NCBI RefSeq assembly: GCF_001418655.1
Contig: NZ_LIQZ01000105.1
Location: 37,639 to 101,638, forward strand
Source: Streptomyces phaeochromogenes
Lineage (GTDB): Bacteria; Actinomycetota; Actinomycetes; Streptomycetales; Streptomycetaceae
Reading direction: 5' to 3'
DNA: 64,000 nucleotides
Positions 35,013-44,292 of the stretch are shown piece after piece. The notes below the pieces were generated by a model. It did no database searches, had not been told where the DNA came from, and saw nothing but the letters and a program-made list of their open reading frames with translations. The first letter of the stretch is position 1. Each line of letters opens with the position of its first letter. A program made the translations under genes and the position numbers.

Positions 35013-35134
35013 GGCTTCACCGTTCCTTAGTACAGATCCTCAGTGCAGATCCTTGGTTTCGGACAGATACGGCCGCCTGTCCTCACGCTTGAAGGCCTAC
35101 GAGCGGGTGGACGGTGTAACTGCGGCAACCGGCG

Positions 35135-35989
35135 TCACGCGTCGCGTCGCTTGAACAGTACGGCCGCGCCGGCCAGGAGCACGACGATGTAGCCGGCGAA
35201 CACCGCGAGCCCGGACCCGGGTGACAGCGAGTCACTGGCCGTCCGCACCGTCATGACCGCGTTCGCGGCGTTCGACGGCAGGTAGGGGCCGATGGCGTCG
35301 TTCCAGCTGCTCGGGAGCAGCTGGATCAGGCCGGGCACCACGAACAGTGAGCCCACCACGAGGGTGATCGCGCCGGCGGTGTTGCGCAGCAGGACGCCGA
35401 CCGCCAGTCCGATCAGACCGGCTCCGGTGAGGTAGATCGCCGCACCGGCCAGCGCCCGGAACACTCCTGGATCGGACAGCGAGGTGGTGTCCAGACCGCG
35501 GGAGGACATGACCGACTGACCGGCCAGGAAGGCCCCCAGGACCGCGACGAGCATGAGGGCGAAGCTCACCACGGCGAAGACGGTCACCTTGCCCCACAGC
35601 ACCGGCAGGCGTGAGGGGACCGCGGCCAGCGTGGCGCGGATGGATCCGGTGGCGTATTCGCCGGCGCTCATCAGCACCCCGAGCACCGCGACGGCCAGCG
35701 CGGCGAGCATCACCCCGCCCAGGCTGATCGAGGTCGGGTCACCGAAATCATCCTCTCCCGGGCCGTCTCCCGAACCGACCACGCTGCTGAACAGCAGGCC
35801 GAAGCCGATGACCAGGGCCACGGTGATCGCCAGCGTGTAGAGAGTCGAGCGCAGCGACCGTAGCTTGATCCATTCCATGTGGACGACCCGTGGAAAGGTG
35901 ACCTGCTGACCGCCCGCGTGCCGACCGGCGGTCCCGGTCGTCTTCCGTGAGTCCTGTGCGTCCTGGGTGTCGAGGGCGGTGGTGCTCAT
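35135..35989 (-). CDS. ABC transporter permease (ABC-2 type)
   Basis: A 284-residue membrane protein with about six helices (RSTLYTLAITVALVIGFGLL, SLGGVMLAALAVAVLGVLMS, VFAVVSFALMLVAVLGAFLA, GAAIYLTGAGLIGLAVGVLL, AITLVVGSLFVVPGLIQLLP, GSGLAVFAGYIVVLLAGAAV). The start overlaps the ATPase stop (ATGA). It is the permease of a Drr/Nat-like exporter, of the kind often controlled by a NarL-type two-component pair; the exported substrate is unknown. Confidence 0.92.
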   Translation of the reverse strand: MSTTALDTQDAQDSRKTTGTAGRHAGGQQVTFPRVVHMEWIKLRSLRSTLYTLAITVALVIGFGLLFSSVVGSGDGPGEDDFGDPTSISLGGVMLAALAVAVLGVLMSAGEYATGSIRATLAAVPSRLPVLWGKVTVFAVVSFALMLVAVLGAFLAGQSVMSSRGLDTTSLSDPGVFRALAGAAIYLTGAGLIGLAVGVLLRNTAGAITLVVGSLFVVPGLIQLLPSSWNDAIGPYLPSNAANAVMTVRTASDSLSPGSGLAVFAGYIVVLLAGAAVLFKRRDA

Positions 35990-36924
35990 CGGTTCGTCCT
36001 TCCGGCGGTGGCGAACTCGGCGGTGGTGGCGTGGTATTCGACGGAGTCGCGGGTCAGCTCCATGAACGCCTCCTCCAGCGACGCCTCCTGAACGAACAAC
36101 TCGTGCAGTACCAGCCCGGCGGCCGCGGCGCGTTCACCGATCTCGGAGGCCTCCAGCCCCTGGACGTCCAGCACGCCGGTCCGGCTGCTGCTGACCGAGA
36201 CGCCGTCCCCCAGCAGAAGGTCACGCAGGGACGCGGCCTGCGGTGACTGCACCCGCACGCTCCTGCCGGCGGACTGGGCGATGAAGTCGGCGAGCGGGCC
36301 CGCGGACAGCAGCCGGCCGCGCCCGATCACGATGAGGTCCTCGGCGATCAACGCCATCTCGGTCATCAGATGGGAGGAGACGAAGACGGTCCGTCCCTGG
36401 TCCGCGAGGTCTTTGAGGAGGTTGCGGATCCACAGCACGCCTTCGGGGTCGAGGCCGTTCACCGGCTCGTCCAGCATGACGATGTGCGGGTCGCCGAGCA
36501 GGGCCGAGGCGATGCCCAGCCGCTGCCCCATACCCAGCGAGAAGCCGCCCGCCCGCTTGCGGGCCACCTCCGTCAGGCCGACCATGTCGATCACTTCCAG
36601 CACCCGCTGCTTGCCGATGCCGTTGCTCGCGGCCAGCGCGAGCAGGTGGTTGTACGCCGAGCGTCCAGGGTGGATCGCCTTCGCCTCCAGCAGTGCCCCG
36701 ATCTCCTGCAGCGGGGCCTTGTGCTGCTCGTAGGCGCGGCCGTTGACGCGGACGGTTCCGGACGACGGCCGGTCCAGCCCCATGACCATCCGCATTGTCG
36801 TCGACTTGCCCGCCCCATTGGGCCCGAGGAATCCGGTCACCACTCCAGGACGCACGGTGAAACTCAGCGCGTCGACCGCGAGCTTGTCCCCGTACCTCTT
36901 ACTGAGGTTGTTCACCTCGATCAC
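35986..36924 (-). CDS. ABC transporter ATP-binding protein
   Basis: A 312-residue ATPase: Walker A GFLGPNGAGKSTTMRMVMGL, signature GGFSLGMGQRLGIASALLG, Walker B HIVMLDEPVNGLDP, then the H-loop VSSHLMTE. A C-terminal extension of about 90 residues resembles that of DrrA/BcrA-type exporters. The GTG at 36924 (VIEVNNLSKRYGDK) is preferred to the start at 36954, which adds MRPEATRRWI. It forms an operon with the permease and possibly with the two-component genes downstream. Confidence 0.94.
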   Translation of the reverse strand: MIEVNNLSKRYGDKLAVDALSFTVRPGVVTGFLGPNGAGKSTTMRMVMGLDRPSSGTVRVNGRAYEQHKAPLQEIGALLEAKAIHPGRSAYNHLLALAASNGIGKQRVLEVIDMVGLTEVARKRAGGFSLGMGQRLGIASALLGDPHIVMLDEPVNGLDPEGVLWIRNLLKDLADQGRTVFVSSHLMTEMALIAEDLIVIGRGRLLSAGPLADFIAQSAGRSVRVQSPQAASLRDLLLGDGVSVSSSRTGVLDVQGLEASEIGERAAAAGLVLHELFVQEASLEEAFMELTRDSVEYHATTAEFATAGRTNR

Positions 36925-37286
36925 AATCCACCTCCGGGTTGCTTCAGGCCTCAAGGCTCGTGCAACGGGGTCGGTCTTTGCGTCGCCCTACGGCGGTCAC
37001 TGCCTGTACCACGACCGCGGTACGCGGCTGTCGGCAGCAGCGACCTTGGAGTGACGCTCGTCGTCGGCCACTGTGATCGAAATTCCTGGGAGGGCCGGAG
37101 CCAGGGCGAACGCTTGCCCGCGCTGCGTTCCGAAGCCGTCGGCTCGTCGGAAATCCCTCGCAAGGCCGCTCCGGATGTCGGTTTTCCGGGTTCTGGCGGC
37201 TGTGGCTGGCTCGGGAGGCAGGAGTGGCCGGAAGGTGTCGACGTGTCAGCAGAGTGCGGCCCCGCCGCGCCACAAGGGAGAGTTTC

Positions 37287-39770
37287 GTGAACGTCGCTCC
37301 ATCGGTGAACGAGCCACGAGAACGGCAGGTGGCCACACTGGTCATGGCCTGTCTCGGGATGTTCGTCGCCTATCTGCCGGTGACCACCGTCTCGGTGAGC
37401 CTGCCCACCATCCAGAGCGCGTTGCACGCGTCGACCTCCCAACTGACCTGGGTCTCGTCCGCGTTCCAGCTCCCCATGGCCGCTTTCATCCTGACCGCCG
37501 GGGTCTTCGGAGACGTACACGGCCGCAAGAAGGTGTACCTGACAGGACTCGCGCTGGCAGGCGCGGGAGCCGTGATCGCACTGTCGGCGCAGTCGATCGA
37601 GGTTCTGTGGGTCGGTCAGGCGTGCGCCGGGCTGGGCGCGGCCGCGTTGCTGCCGTCGACGCTGGCGCTGATCAGTCATGCCGTACCCGACCCGCGCAAA
37701 CGTGGCACGTTCGTCGGACTCTGGGCGGCGTCTCTCATGGCCGCGCTGGCTGTCGGCCCCTTGATCGCCGGTGTGATCCTCGACCACACCACCTGGCGCT
37801 GGATCTTCCTGCCGGCCATACCGGTAGCGGTCATCACCCTGGCGGTCGCGGCGCCCCTGGTGACGGACTCCCGCGCGCCCGGTGAGCGTCGGCTGGACTG
37901 GCCCGGCCAGATCACCGCGGCGGTGACGATCAGCGCGCTGGTCTACGGCGTCATCGAGGGCGGTGCCGCGTCGTTCACCGAGGGTCGGGTGATCGCGGCC
38001 CTGTCACTGGCCGTGGTCGGCGCCATCGCCTTCGTCCTGGCCGAGCTGCGCAGCGCCGGCCCGATGCTCGACCTGTCGCTCTTCCGTAGCGCGGCCTTCA
38101 GCGCTACGGCCCTGATCGCCATGATCACGTTCCTGGGGCTGATCGGTTTCTTCTTCGTCCTCAGTCTCTACCTCGGCATGGTGCAGCGCCTCGACACCCT
38201 GCATGCGGGCTACCGGCTGCTGGTCGTCAGCGTGATGTCCCTGGTCGTGGGAGCACTGGCGGGCCGCCTCATGCACCGGATCCCGCCCCGATTCATGATC
38301 ACGACCGGCCTGCTGATCACCGCGGGGTCGCTGTTCTCCCTGACCGCGATCGACGCCGGGACCGGCTTCGGCCCGCTGGCCTGGCGGCTGGCCCTGCTCG
38401 GTCTCGGTCTGGGCCTGGTGATCACCCCGATGACCGCCACGGCGGTCGCGGCGGTGCCGCACCACCTGGCCGGTATGGCGGCGGCGGGCAATAACGCCTT
38501 CCGGCAGGTCGGCGCTGTTCTCGGCCCGGCCGTGCTGGGCACCCTGCTGACGACGAAGAGCGCCGACACCCTGCCCGGCCACCTGCGCGACGTCGGCCTC
38601 ACCGGGGCGGTGGCCCACCGGATCACCGACGCCGTGGACGCGGGAGGTCTGGGAGCGGCGGCCCGCGTGAACCTCGGCCAGGACACCGGCCGGGCCATGG
38701 GCGCGTTGGGTGAGGCCTTCCTCGACGGCCTCTACCTGTGCCTGATCGTGGCCGCATGTCTGGCCCTGGTCGCCGCACTCGTCGGCGCGGTACTGCTGCG
38801 GACTCCGCGGCGCACCATGGCACCTGTCGCCGGCTCTGCGGATCAGGTGGCATCCGAGGACGCCGGGCTCCCCATCGAGTCCGAGTTGGAGACGGAGCCG
38901 GTGCTGGTCGGTGCCCGTGCCGGGGGGCGGTCGGGCGGGCCTGAGCAGCGGCTGGGCGCGGTCGGCTCCGCAGCCGGCGGTGACACGTTCGTCCCTGACG
39001 GTGGACGGGGTCCCGCCCTGTACGGCCGGGCACTCGAGACGGGCGGGGACGCCGTCGAGGGAGCCACGCTGACGCTGATCTCACTGGGCGGGCGACAGCT
39101 GGGCCGTGCTGTGGCGCGTCCCGGAGGACGCTACCGTCTGGACGCACCGAGCGCGGGATCGTACGTGCTGATCGCGGCGGCGGAGGGCCACCAGCCGCAG
39201 GCGTCCACCGTGGTGGTGGGGGAGGAGCCGTTGTCGCACGATGTCCTGCTGTCCGCGAACAGCGGGTTGGCCGGCACGGTGGTCACCGCCGGGGACGGGG
39301 CGCCCGTGCAGGGTGCGACGGTGGCGGTGACGGACGCGCGGGGAGAGGCACTGGCCGCCGAAACGACCGACGCGGCAGGTGCGTTCGCGTTCGGAGAGCT
39401 CCCGCAGGGCGATGTCACGGTGATCGTGAACGCGGCGGGATTCCGGCCCGCCGCGCTCCCGGTGCGGGTGTTCGGCCCTCGACTCGCCCGTCTGGACGTG
39501 GCGTTGTGGCCGGGGGCGGTACTTCGGGGCACCGTGCGGGCGGGCGCCGATCGCCGGCCGTTGACCGACGCGCGAGTCACGCTCGTGGACAAGGCGGGCA
39601 ACGTGATCGGCACGGCGACCACCGGGGCCGACGGTGGCTATGCCTTCGCCGACCTGGACGCGGGCGACTACTCGGTGATCGCAGGCGGCTATCCGCCGGT
39701 TGCCGCGCCGATAGTCGTGGACGGGCCGGGACGTGAGCTCGACCTGGAGCTGGCTCATCCGGAGAGCTGA
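37287..39770 (+). CDS. MFS exporter (DHA2-type) fused to carboxypeptidase-regulatory-like domains
   Basis: An 827-residue protein. Residues about 15-510 form an EmrB/QacA-like major facilitator: MFVAYLPVTTVSVSLPTIQS, GDVHGRKKVYLTG (loop 2-3 motif), LAVGPLIAGVILDHTTWRWI (motif C region). After a linker rich in Gly and Glu, residues about 577-827 hold three repeats of a beta-sandwich of carboxypeptidase-regulatory/CNA-B type (ALETGGDAVEGATLTLISLG, GDGAPVQGATVAVTDARGEA, RRPLTDARVTLVDKAGNVIG). The tail is probably extracytoplasmic or cytosolic depending on helix number; a 14-helix topology puts it in the cytosol. GTG at 37287 after AAGGGAGAG. Confidence 0.88.
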   Translation: MNVAPSVNEPRERQVATLVMACLGMFVAYLPVTTVSVSLPTIQSALHASTSQLTWVSSAFQLPMAAFILTAGVFGDVHGRKKVYLTGLALAGAGAVIALSAQSIEVLWVGQACAGLGAAALLPSTLALISHAVPDPRKRGTFVGLWAASLMAALAVGPLIAGVILDHTTWRWIFLPAIPVAVITLAVAAPLVTDSRAPGERRLDWPGQITAAVTISALVYGVIEGGAASFTEGRVIAALSLAVVGAIAFVLAELRSAGPMLDLSLFRSAAFSATALIAMITFLGLIGFFFVLSLYLGMVQRLDTLHAGYRLLVVSVMSLVVGALAGRLMHRIPPRFMITTGLLITAGSLFSLTAIDAGTGFGPLAWRLALLGLGLGLVITPMTATAVAAVPHHLAGMAAAGNNAFRQVGAVLGPAVLGTLLTTKSADTLPGHLRDVGLTGAVAHRITDAVDAGGLGAAARVNLGQDTGRAMGALGEAFLDGLYLCLIVAACLALVAALVGAVLLRTPRRTMAPVAGSADQVASEDAGLPIESELETEPVLVGARAGGRSGGPEQRLGAVGSAAGGDTFVPDGGRGPALYGRALETGGDAVEGATLTLISLGGRQLGRAVARPGGRYRLDAPSAGSYVLIAAAEGHQPQASTVVVGEEPLSHDVLLSANSGLAGTVVTAGDGAPVQGATVAVTDARGEALAAETTDAAGAFAFGELPQGDVTVIVNAAGFRPAALPVRVFGPRLARLDVALWPGAVLRGTVRAGADRRPLTDARVTLVDKAGNVIGTATTGADGGYAFADLDAGDYSVIAGGYPPVAAPIVVDGPGRELDLELAHPES

Positions 39771-39900
39771 GCCGGCCACCTGATCAGCGGGCCCTTCCGA
39801 GAGGCAGGGCCGCAGAACGTACCGGACCGGGTCGCAGCGAGGGCATGGAGCGGCCGGTACCGGTATGGGGCGCGTCCGTGGGGACGGGAAGGCGCCCGCG

Positions 39901-39939
39901 CGTGGTCCGGGACCCGTACTCCCGCGGGCCCGGACCACG
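39901..39939. terminator. 11-bp hairpin between convergent genes
   Basis: CGTGGTCCGGG pairs with CCCGGACCACG around 17 bases. It lies between the stops of the MFS fusion gene and the convergent Lrp-like gene and could serve both. Confidence 0.65.
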
Positions 39940-39972
39940 ACACGCCGACCTCTGCGCGATCGCGTGCCGGGG

Positions 39973-40947
39973 TCAGCGGTTCGGTTCGTAGGTGAGTTGC
40001 TTGACCTGGCGCAGGATGAGCGCCGACTCCACCGCTTGGATGCCGCTGAGGGCACCGATCTTCTCGCTCAGGTAGGTGTACAGGTCGTCGGGGCTCCGGA
40101 AGTGGACCGTGGCGACGATGTTGGCCTGGCCCGTGGTGGCGGACGCGAAGTGCACCTCAGGGTGTGCGGCGAGGCTGCGGCCGACCTCGGCGAGCGCGTG
40201 AGGTGCCACGGTGAGCCAGAGCATGGCGCCGACGTCCTGCCCGAGAGGCCCGTGATCGTACTGCACGTCGAAGTACAGCACGCCGGTGGAGAGCAGGGTT
40301 TCGAGCCGCCGTTTGACCGCGGACTCCGACTGGTCGGTGGCTTTCTGCAGGTCGGTGAGGGTGGCCCGGCCGTCGCGGCGGACCGTCGCGAGCAGCGCCT
40401 TGTCGGCCGCGTCCAGAGTGACGGGTGCATCCGGCGACACCGGAGGCGGCAGTCGCAGAGCGGCCTCCTGGCCGGGGGTGAGCGCGTTGGACTTGTTCAG
40501 CCGGCTGAGCGGGCCGCCGTAGAAGGAGTGCAGCAGGCAGTGGGCGGTCACCGTGACGATCTGCCGGGTGCGCTGGAGCCGATCGAAGAGCAGCTCGTCC
40601 CGCTCCTTGCGGCTGCGTGGTTTCATGCCGCAGACGACCTCGGTGCCACCGGAGATGAGATTCACGTAGAGCGTGTCCGGGCGCTTGGCGAGTGCCTCCG
40701 CGAGCTGTTCCGCCACATCCGGGGTGCAGCGCATTCGTACGAGCCAGCTCTGGCGGCCGAGACGGTTCTCGTCCGTCATGCCGAGCACCCGCACGTTGAC
40801 GGTGCTGCGCAGCCGTCGGTACCGCCGGGCGACGGTCTGGTCGGAGACACCGAGGACGGCCGCGATACGGCTGAACGGGGCGCGCCCGTCGAGCTGCAGC
40901 GCTTGCATGATCTGGAGGTCGAGGGAATCGAGTGTGGGGGCGCCCAC
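39973..40947 (-). CDS. Double-length Lrp/AsnC-family regulator
   Basis: A 324-residue protein made of two Lrp units: the first HTH SLDLQIMQALQLDGRAPFSR with GVSDQTVARRYRRL, and the second DAADKALLATVRRDGRATLT with ATDQSESAVKRRLETLLSTG. Each is followed by a RAM-like effector half (LYVNLISGGTEVVCGM; HFASATTGQANIVATVHFRS). Fused double Lrp proteins are known in Streptomyces. The GTG at 40947 starts right before the first HTH. It converges with the MFS fusion and may control it, but no operator was recognised. Confidence 0.9.
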   Translation of the reverse strand: MGAPTLDSLDLQIMQALQLDGRAPFSRIAAVLGVSDQTVARRYRRLRSTVNVRVLGMTDENRLGRQSWLVRMRCTPDVAEQLAEALAKRPDTLYVNLISGGTEVVCGMKPRSRKERDELLFDRLQRTRQIVTVTAHCLLHSFYGGPLSRLNKSNALTPGQEAALRLPPPVSPDAPVTLDAADKALLATVRRDGRATLTDLQKATDQSESAVKRRLETLLSTGVLYFDVQYDHGPLGQDVGAMLWLTVAPHALAEVGRSLAAHPEVHFASATTGQANIVATVHFRSPDDLYTYLSEKIGALSGIQAVESALILRQVKQLTYEPNR

Positions 40948-41065
40948 CGGTTCTCCTTCGGTCAGGGGCGGAACGCGCCGCTGGAAGCGCGGAACAGCAC
41001 GGGCGGTGATCAGCGCGCTCGGCGCAGCCGGGCACGGGCCCGCTTCCCCTCTGGAACGGGACCGG

Positions 41066-41521
41066 TCAAGGCGCCCGGACCGCGTCAGCCACCTCATCGA
41101 GGAGTGCCCTCAGCTGTGAGGTCTTCTCGGGACCGAGCTTCTCGGCGATCTGCTGTTCGATCTCCACGATCACGGCATCGGCATCACGCAGGACCTCGCG
41201 GCCGGCGTCGGTGAGGTGCAGCTCCTGCACGTGGCGGTGGCGCGGGTGCGGTCGGCGTTCCAGGTGGCCACGTTCTTCCAGGCGGGCCACCTGGGAGGCC
41301 ACTGCCTGCGGGGTGACGTTCAGGCGGCGGGCCAGTTCCGCGCCGGTCAGACCGGGATCGGAATGGATGTTGATCAACAGGGTGTACTGCGCGGCCGCGA
41401 GACCCAGCGGTCGCAGCCGCTGGTCCTTCCAGGCCTGGGCAGCCCACTCCGCCCGCCGCATCGCCCAGGTCACCCGGTCCAGTGCGTCGGCAGCGATCAG
41501 CCCGTCATCATCGTGTCTCAC
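41066..41521 (-). CDS. MarR-family regulator, tandem copy A
   Basis: A 151-residue MarR protein. Winged helix: YTLLINIHSDPGLTGAELAR, RLNVTPQAVASQVARLEERG, then HPRHRHVQELHLTDAGREVL and the C-terminal helix. It is closely similar to the copy 90 bp upstream, of the same length, in tandem on the same strand. I chose the GTG at 41521 because an upstream in-frame start would overlap the operator at 41549-41563. It probably represses through TGTCAA/TTGAT palindromes. Confidence 0.92.
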   Translation of the reverse strand: MRHDDDGLIAADALDRVTWAMRRAEWAAQAWKDQRLRPLGLAAAQYTLLINIHSDPGLTGAELARRLNVTPQAVASQVARLEERGHLERRPHPRHRHVQELHLTDAGREVLRDADAVIVEIEQQIAEKLGPEKTSQLRALLDEVADAVRAP

Positions 41522-41548
41522 GCGGCGAGAATACGACACCTGGGCATA

Positions 41549-41563
41549 TGTCAAACACCTGAT
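41549..41563 (-). promoter_or_regulatory. MarR-type operator before copy A
   Basis: TGTCAAACACCTGAT differs at one base from the reverse complement of the site before copy B and the SDR (42094-42108). It lies 28 bp before the start of copy A. Confidence 0.6.
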
Positions 41564-41610
41564 CGTGACCAACTACCTGAGCACTGGCCCGTTTGAGGGA
41601 CTGCCGCGGC

Positions 41611-42066
41611 TCAGTCCTCGCGAACCGTCTCGGCCACCCGGTCGAGCAGCCCCCGCAGTTGGGCGCTCTCCTGCGGGCCGAGACCGCCGGTGATCTGCAG
41701 CTCGATGCCGGCGATCACTTTGTCGGCCGCGCGCAGGACCTCGCGCCCGGCATCGGTGAGGTGCAGCTCCTGTACATGCCGGTGGCGCGGGTGCTCGCGT
41801 CTCTCGAGCTGCCCGCGGCTCTCCAGGCGGGCCACCAGTGAGGCGACGGCCTGCGGGGTTACGTTGAGGCGACGGGCCAGTTCTGCGCCGGTCAGACCAG
41901 GGTCGGAGTGCACCGACATCAGGAGGGTGTAGTGCGAGGCCGCCAGGCCCAGCGGGCGCAGCCGCTGCTCCTTGAGTGCCTGTACAGCCAGTTCTGCGCG
42001 GCGCAACGCCCAGGTCACCCGGTCAAGAGCGTTGGGCTCGACGAGCTCCTCATTGTTTCGTATCAC
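41611..42066 (-). CDS. MarR-family regulator, tandem copy B
   Basis: A 151-residue MarR protein: NALDRVTWALRRAELAVQAL, YTLLMSVHSDPGLTGAELAR, RLNVTPQAVASLVARLESRG, HPRHRHVQELHLTDAGREVL. Most of the DNA-binding domain is identical to copy A, including the recognition helix, so they should share operators. The GTG start at 42066 faces the divergent SDR gene, with the operator at 42094-42108 between them. The pair looks like a recent tandem duplication that diverged mainly in the C-terminal dimerisation part. Confidence 0.92.
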   Translation of the reverse strand: MIRNNEELVEPNALDRVTWALRRAELAVQALKEQRLRPLGLAASHYTLLMSVHSDPGLTGAELARRLNVTPQAVASLVARLESRGQLERREHPRHRHVQELHLTDAGREVLRAADKVIAGIELQITGGLGPQESAQLRGLLDRVAETVRED

Positions 42067-42093
42067 CGGAGAAGGATATGACACTTCACGACC

Positions 42094-42108
42094 ATCAAGT
42101 GTTTGACA
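42094..42108 (+). promoter_or_regulatory. MarR-type operator between copy B and the SDR
   Basis: ATCAAGTGTTTGACA (reverse TGTCAAACACTTGAT) has a TCAA-N4-TTGA palindromic core. It lies 27 bp before copy B and 30 bp before the SDR and can control both. Confidence 0.65.
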
Positions 42109-42138
42109 GTGCTCCAGCGTTTGAACGACACTGATCCC

Positions 42139-42930
42139 ATGACTCGTACCATTGCTTTGATCACTGGCGCCTCCTCCGGCATCGGCGCCGCCTACGCCCG
42201 GCTCCTGGCCGACGACCACGACCTCGTCCTGGTGGCGCGACGCGCCGACCGGCTCGCCGACCTCGCCGAGGAACTCCGCGCCCGTGGGGCAGCCGTCGAG
42301 GTGCTGCCCGCCGACCTCATGACCCACGACGGGATCACCGCTGTCACCGACCGCCTGGCCACCGGGGACGTACGCACGCTGATCAGCAACGCCGGCGCCG
42401 GCGGCTACGCCCCGCTCACCGACGTCGAGTCGGCCGACATCGACCGCCTGCTCACGCTCAACGCCGTCGCTCCCGTCCGGCTGGTGCACGCCGCACTTCC
42501 CGGAATGCTCGCGGCAGGAGAAGGCGCCATCGTCACCGTCGCCTCGCTTCTCGCCTTCAGTGCGGGTTTCACGGATGCGCGAGCACCCCGGCGCACCCTG
42601 TACGTCGCCGCGAAGGCCGCCACCCTGGGTTTCACCCGCACCCTCGCCAGTGAACTCGCCGACACCCCGCTCCGCGTCCAGGTGCTGTGCCCCGGCGTGG
42701 TGGCAACGGAGTGGAACAGCGGCGCCGGCCACAACATCCCCTGGGCGATGACGCCCGAGGATGTGGCGTCGGCCAGCCTGGCCGGGCTGCGCCTGGGGGA
42801 GACCGTCTGCGCCCCCGGTCTGGAGGGGCAGGACGCCGCCCTGGATGCCCTGCTCGCCGCGGAGGCCGCTTTCGTCTCGGGCGGCAACCAGTCGGCACTC
42901 GCGGCTCGCTACGCGGCTCCGCGCGCTTAG
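42139..42930 (+). CDS. Short-chain dehydrogenase/reductase
   Basis: A 263-residue classical SDR. Cofactor motif [12 protein letters not shown] at residues 9-20, NNAG-like LISNAGAGGYAPL, and the catalytic Tyr155-Lys159 in LYVAAKAATLGF. The ATG at 42139 follows an operator; the open frame upstream is promoter. Divergent from MarR copy B. The broken SDR at 17.3 kb keeps the N- and C-terminal parts of a close relative. Likely an NADP-dependent carbonyl or alcohol redox step; substrate unknown. A 10-bp hairpin terminator follows. Confidence 0.93.
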   Translation: MTRTIALITGASSGIGAAYARLLADDHDLVLVARRADRLADLAEELRARGAAVEVLPADLMTHDGITAVTDRLATGDVRTLISNAGAGGYAPLTDVESADIDRLLTLNAVAPVRLVHAALPGMLAAGEGAIVTVASLLAFSAGFTDARAPRRTLYVAAKAATLGFTRTLASELADTPLRVQVLCPGVVATEWNSGAGHNIPWAMTPEDVASASLAGLRLGETVCAPGLEGQDAALDALLAAEAAFVSGGNQSALAARYAAPRA

Positions 42931-42943
42931 GGCAGTCATGGTC

Positions 42944-42972
42944 GGCGGGCAGGTGATCGCTTCCTGCCCGCC
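42944..42972 (+). terminator. 10-bp perfect hairpin terminator after the SDR
   Basis: GGCGGGCAGG pairs with CCTGCCCGCC around a 9-base loop, 13 bp after the SDR stop. Confidence 0.75.
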
Positions 42973-43168
42973 CGGCGAGAGTACCTCAACTCTTGGCGCT
43001 GAGTCATGAGGGGGACGGTAGATTCCACGCCCTTGTCCTGAGTGTTGACTGGATCAATGCCTCATAACTAACTTGGCTCCCGTTCAAGAGCGGCTGAGTG
43101 GACCGCTCACGCGCTGATGGTCAGGTGGCCTCTCCGAAGTCGCCGCCGACCGCAGGAGTTGGTCAGTC

Positions 43169-44277
43169 ATGAGCAGCCCGGTAACCACGCCGCCCGACAC
43201 CCAGGACGACTTCGGCGTTCTGCGCGAGGTGGAAAGCAGGGTGCTCTGGCTGTCATCGGCGACCACCCACCACGCGAACCGCGTCCGTGCGAACCCCTCG
43301 GGACTCAAGGTGGGCGGGCATCAGGCCTCGTCGGCGTCCATAGTGTCGATCATGACGGCGCTCTGGTTCCGGCATCTGCGGCCGCAGGGCCGGTTGTCGG
43401 TGAAACCGCACGCATCGCCCGTGCTGCACGCGATCAACTACCTGCTGGGCGAGCTGGACTCGTCCTGTCTGCCGAGGCTGCGCGAGTTCGGCGGCCTGCA
43501 GAGCTATCCGAGCAGGTCCAAGGATCCGGACCCGGTCGACTACTCGACCGGGTCCGTCGGCATAGGCGCGACCGCACCGATCTGGGGGGCGCTCTCGCGG
43601 CGCTGTGTCAACGCCACGGTCGGCGACGTGGGTACCGGGCGGCAGTTCTCGTTGGTGGGGGACGCCGAGCTGGACGAGGGCGCTGTGTGGGAGGCGGTAC
43701 TCGATCCCGCTGTCGGTGAGCTGGGGGAGGTGGTCTGGGTCGTCGACCTGAACCGGCGGTCGCTGGACAGAGTCGTGCCCGACATCGCCGCCGAGAACCG
43801 GCCGCGGTACCCAATGCCCCTGCCGCACGGGAGCGTCGCCGGCGTCAGGTCGTCGCGGGGGCGTATCCCCTGCTGCGCACCGACGGTGCCAAGGTCACCA
43901 TCGCCGCGATGGGCGCGGTGGTGCCGGAGGCGCTGGCGGCCGCTGAGCGTCTGGCGCAGGTCGGGGTCCCGGCGGAGGTGGTGTGTGTCACCAGTCCCGA
44001 TCTCCTGTACCGGGCGGTGCGTGCCAGGCAGGGCCACGAGCAGGCCGAGTCCTGGGTGCTGGACCAGGTCTTCCGGGCCGAGCGCGCCACACCTCTGGTC
44101 ACGGTCCTCGACGGCCATCCGCACACCCTGGCCTTCCAGGCCACCGTCAACTGTGTGCCTGTTTCCTCCCTCGGCGTGACGCGGTTCGGGCAGTCCGGAT
44201 CACTGGAGGACGTCTACCGACATCACGGGCTCGATGCGGACAGCATCGTCCGTGCCGCTCTCGACCTGACCAAGTGA
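43169..44277 (+). pseudogene. Transketolase / pyruvate dehydrogenase E1-like gene with large deletion and frameshift
   Basis: From an ATG with a GGAG site the frame reads a TPP-enzyme N-terminus: THHANRVRANPSGLKVGGHQ, SIVSIMTALWFRHLRPQGRL, KPHASPVLHAINYLLGELDS, the TPP-binding SLVGDAELDEGAVWEAV and VVWVVDLNRRSLDRVVPDI. It then jumps to the C-terminal domain (ENRPRYPMPLP), and a second event near 43845 shifts frame into GAYPLLRTDGAKVTIAAMGA and FQATVNCVPVSSLGV to the true end. About 400 central residues of an expected 780-residue protein are lost. It cannot be functional. Confidence 0.8.
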
Positions 44278-44292
44278 ATGCCAAGCGTCTTA

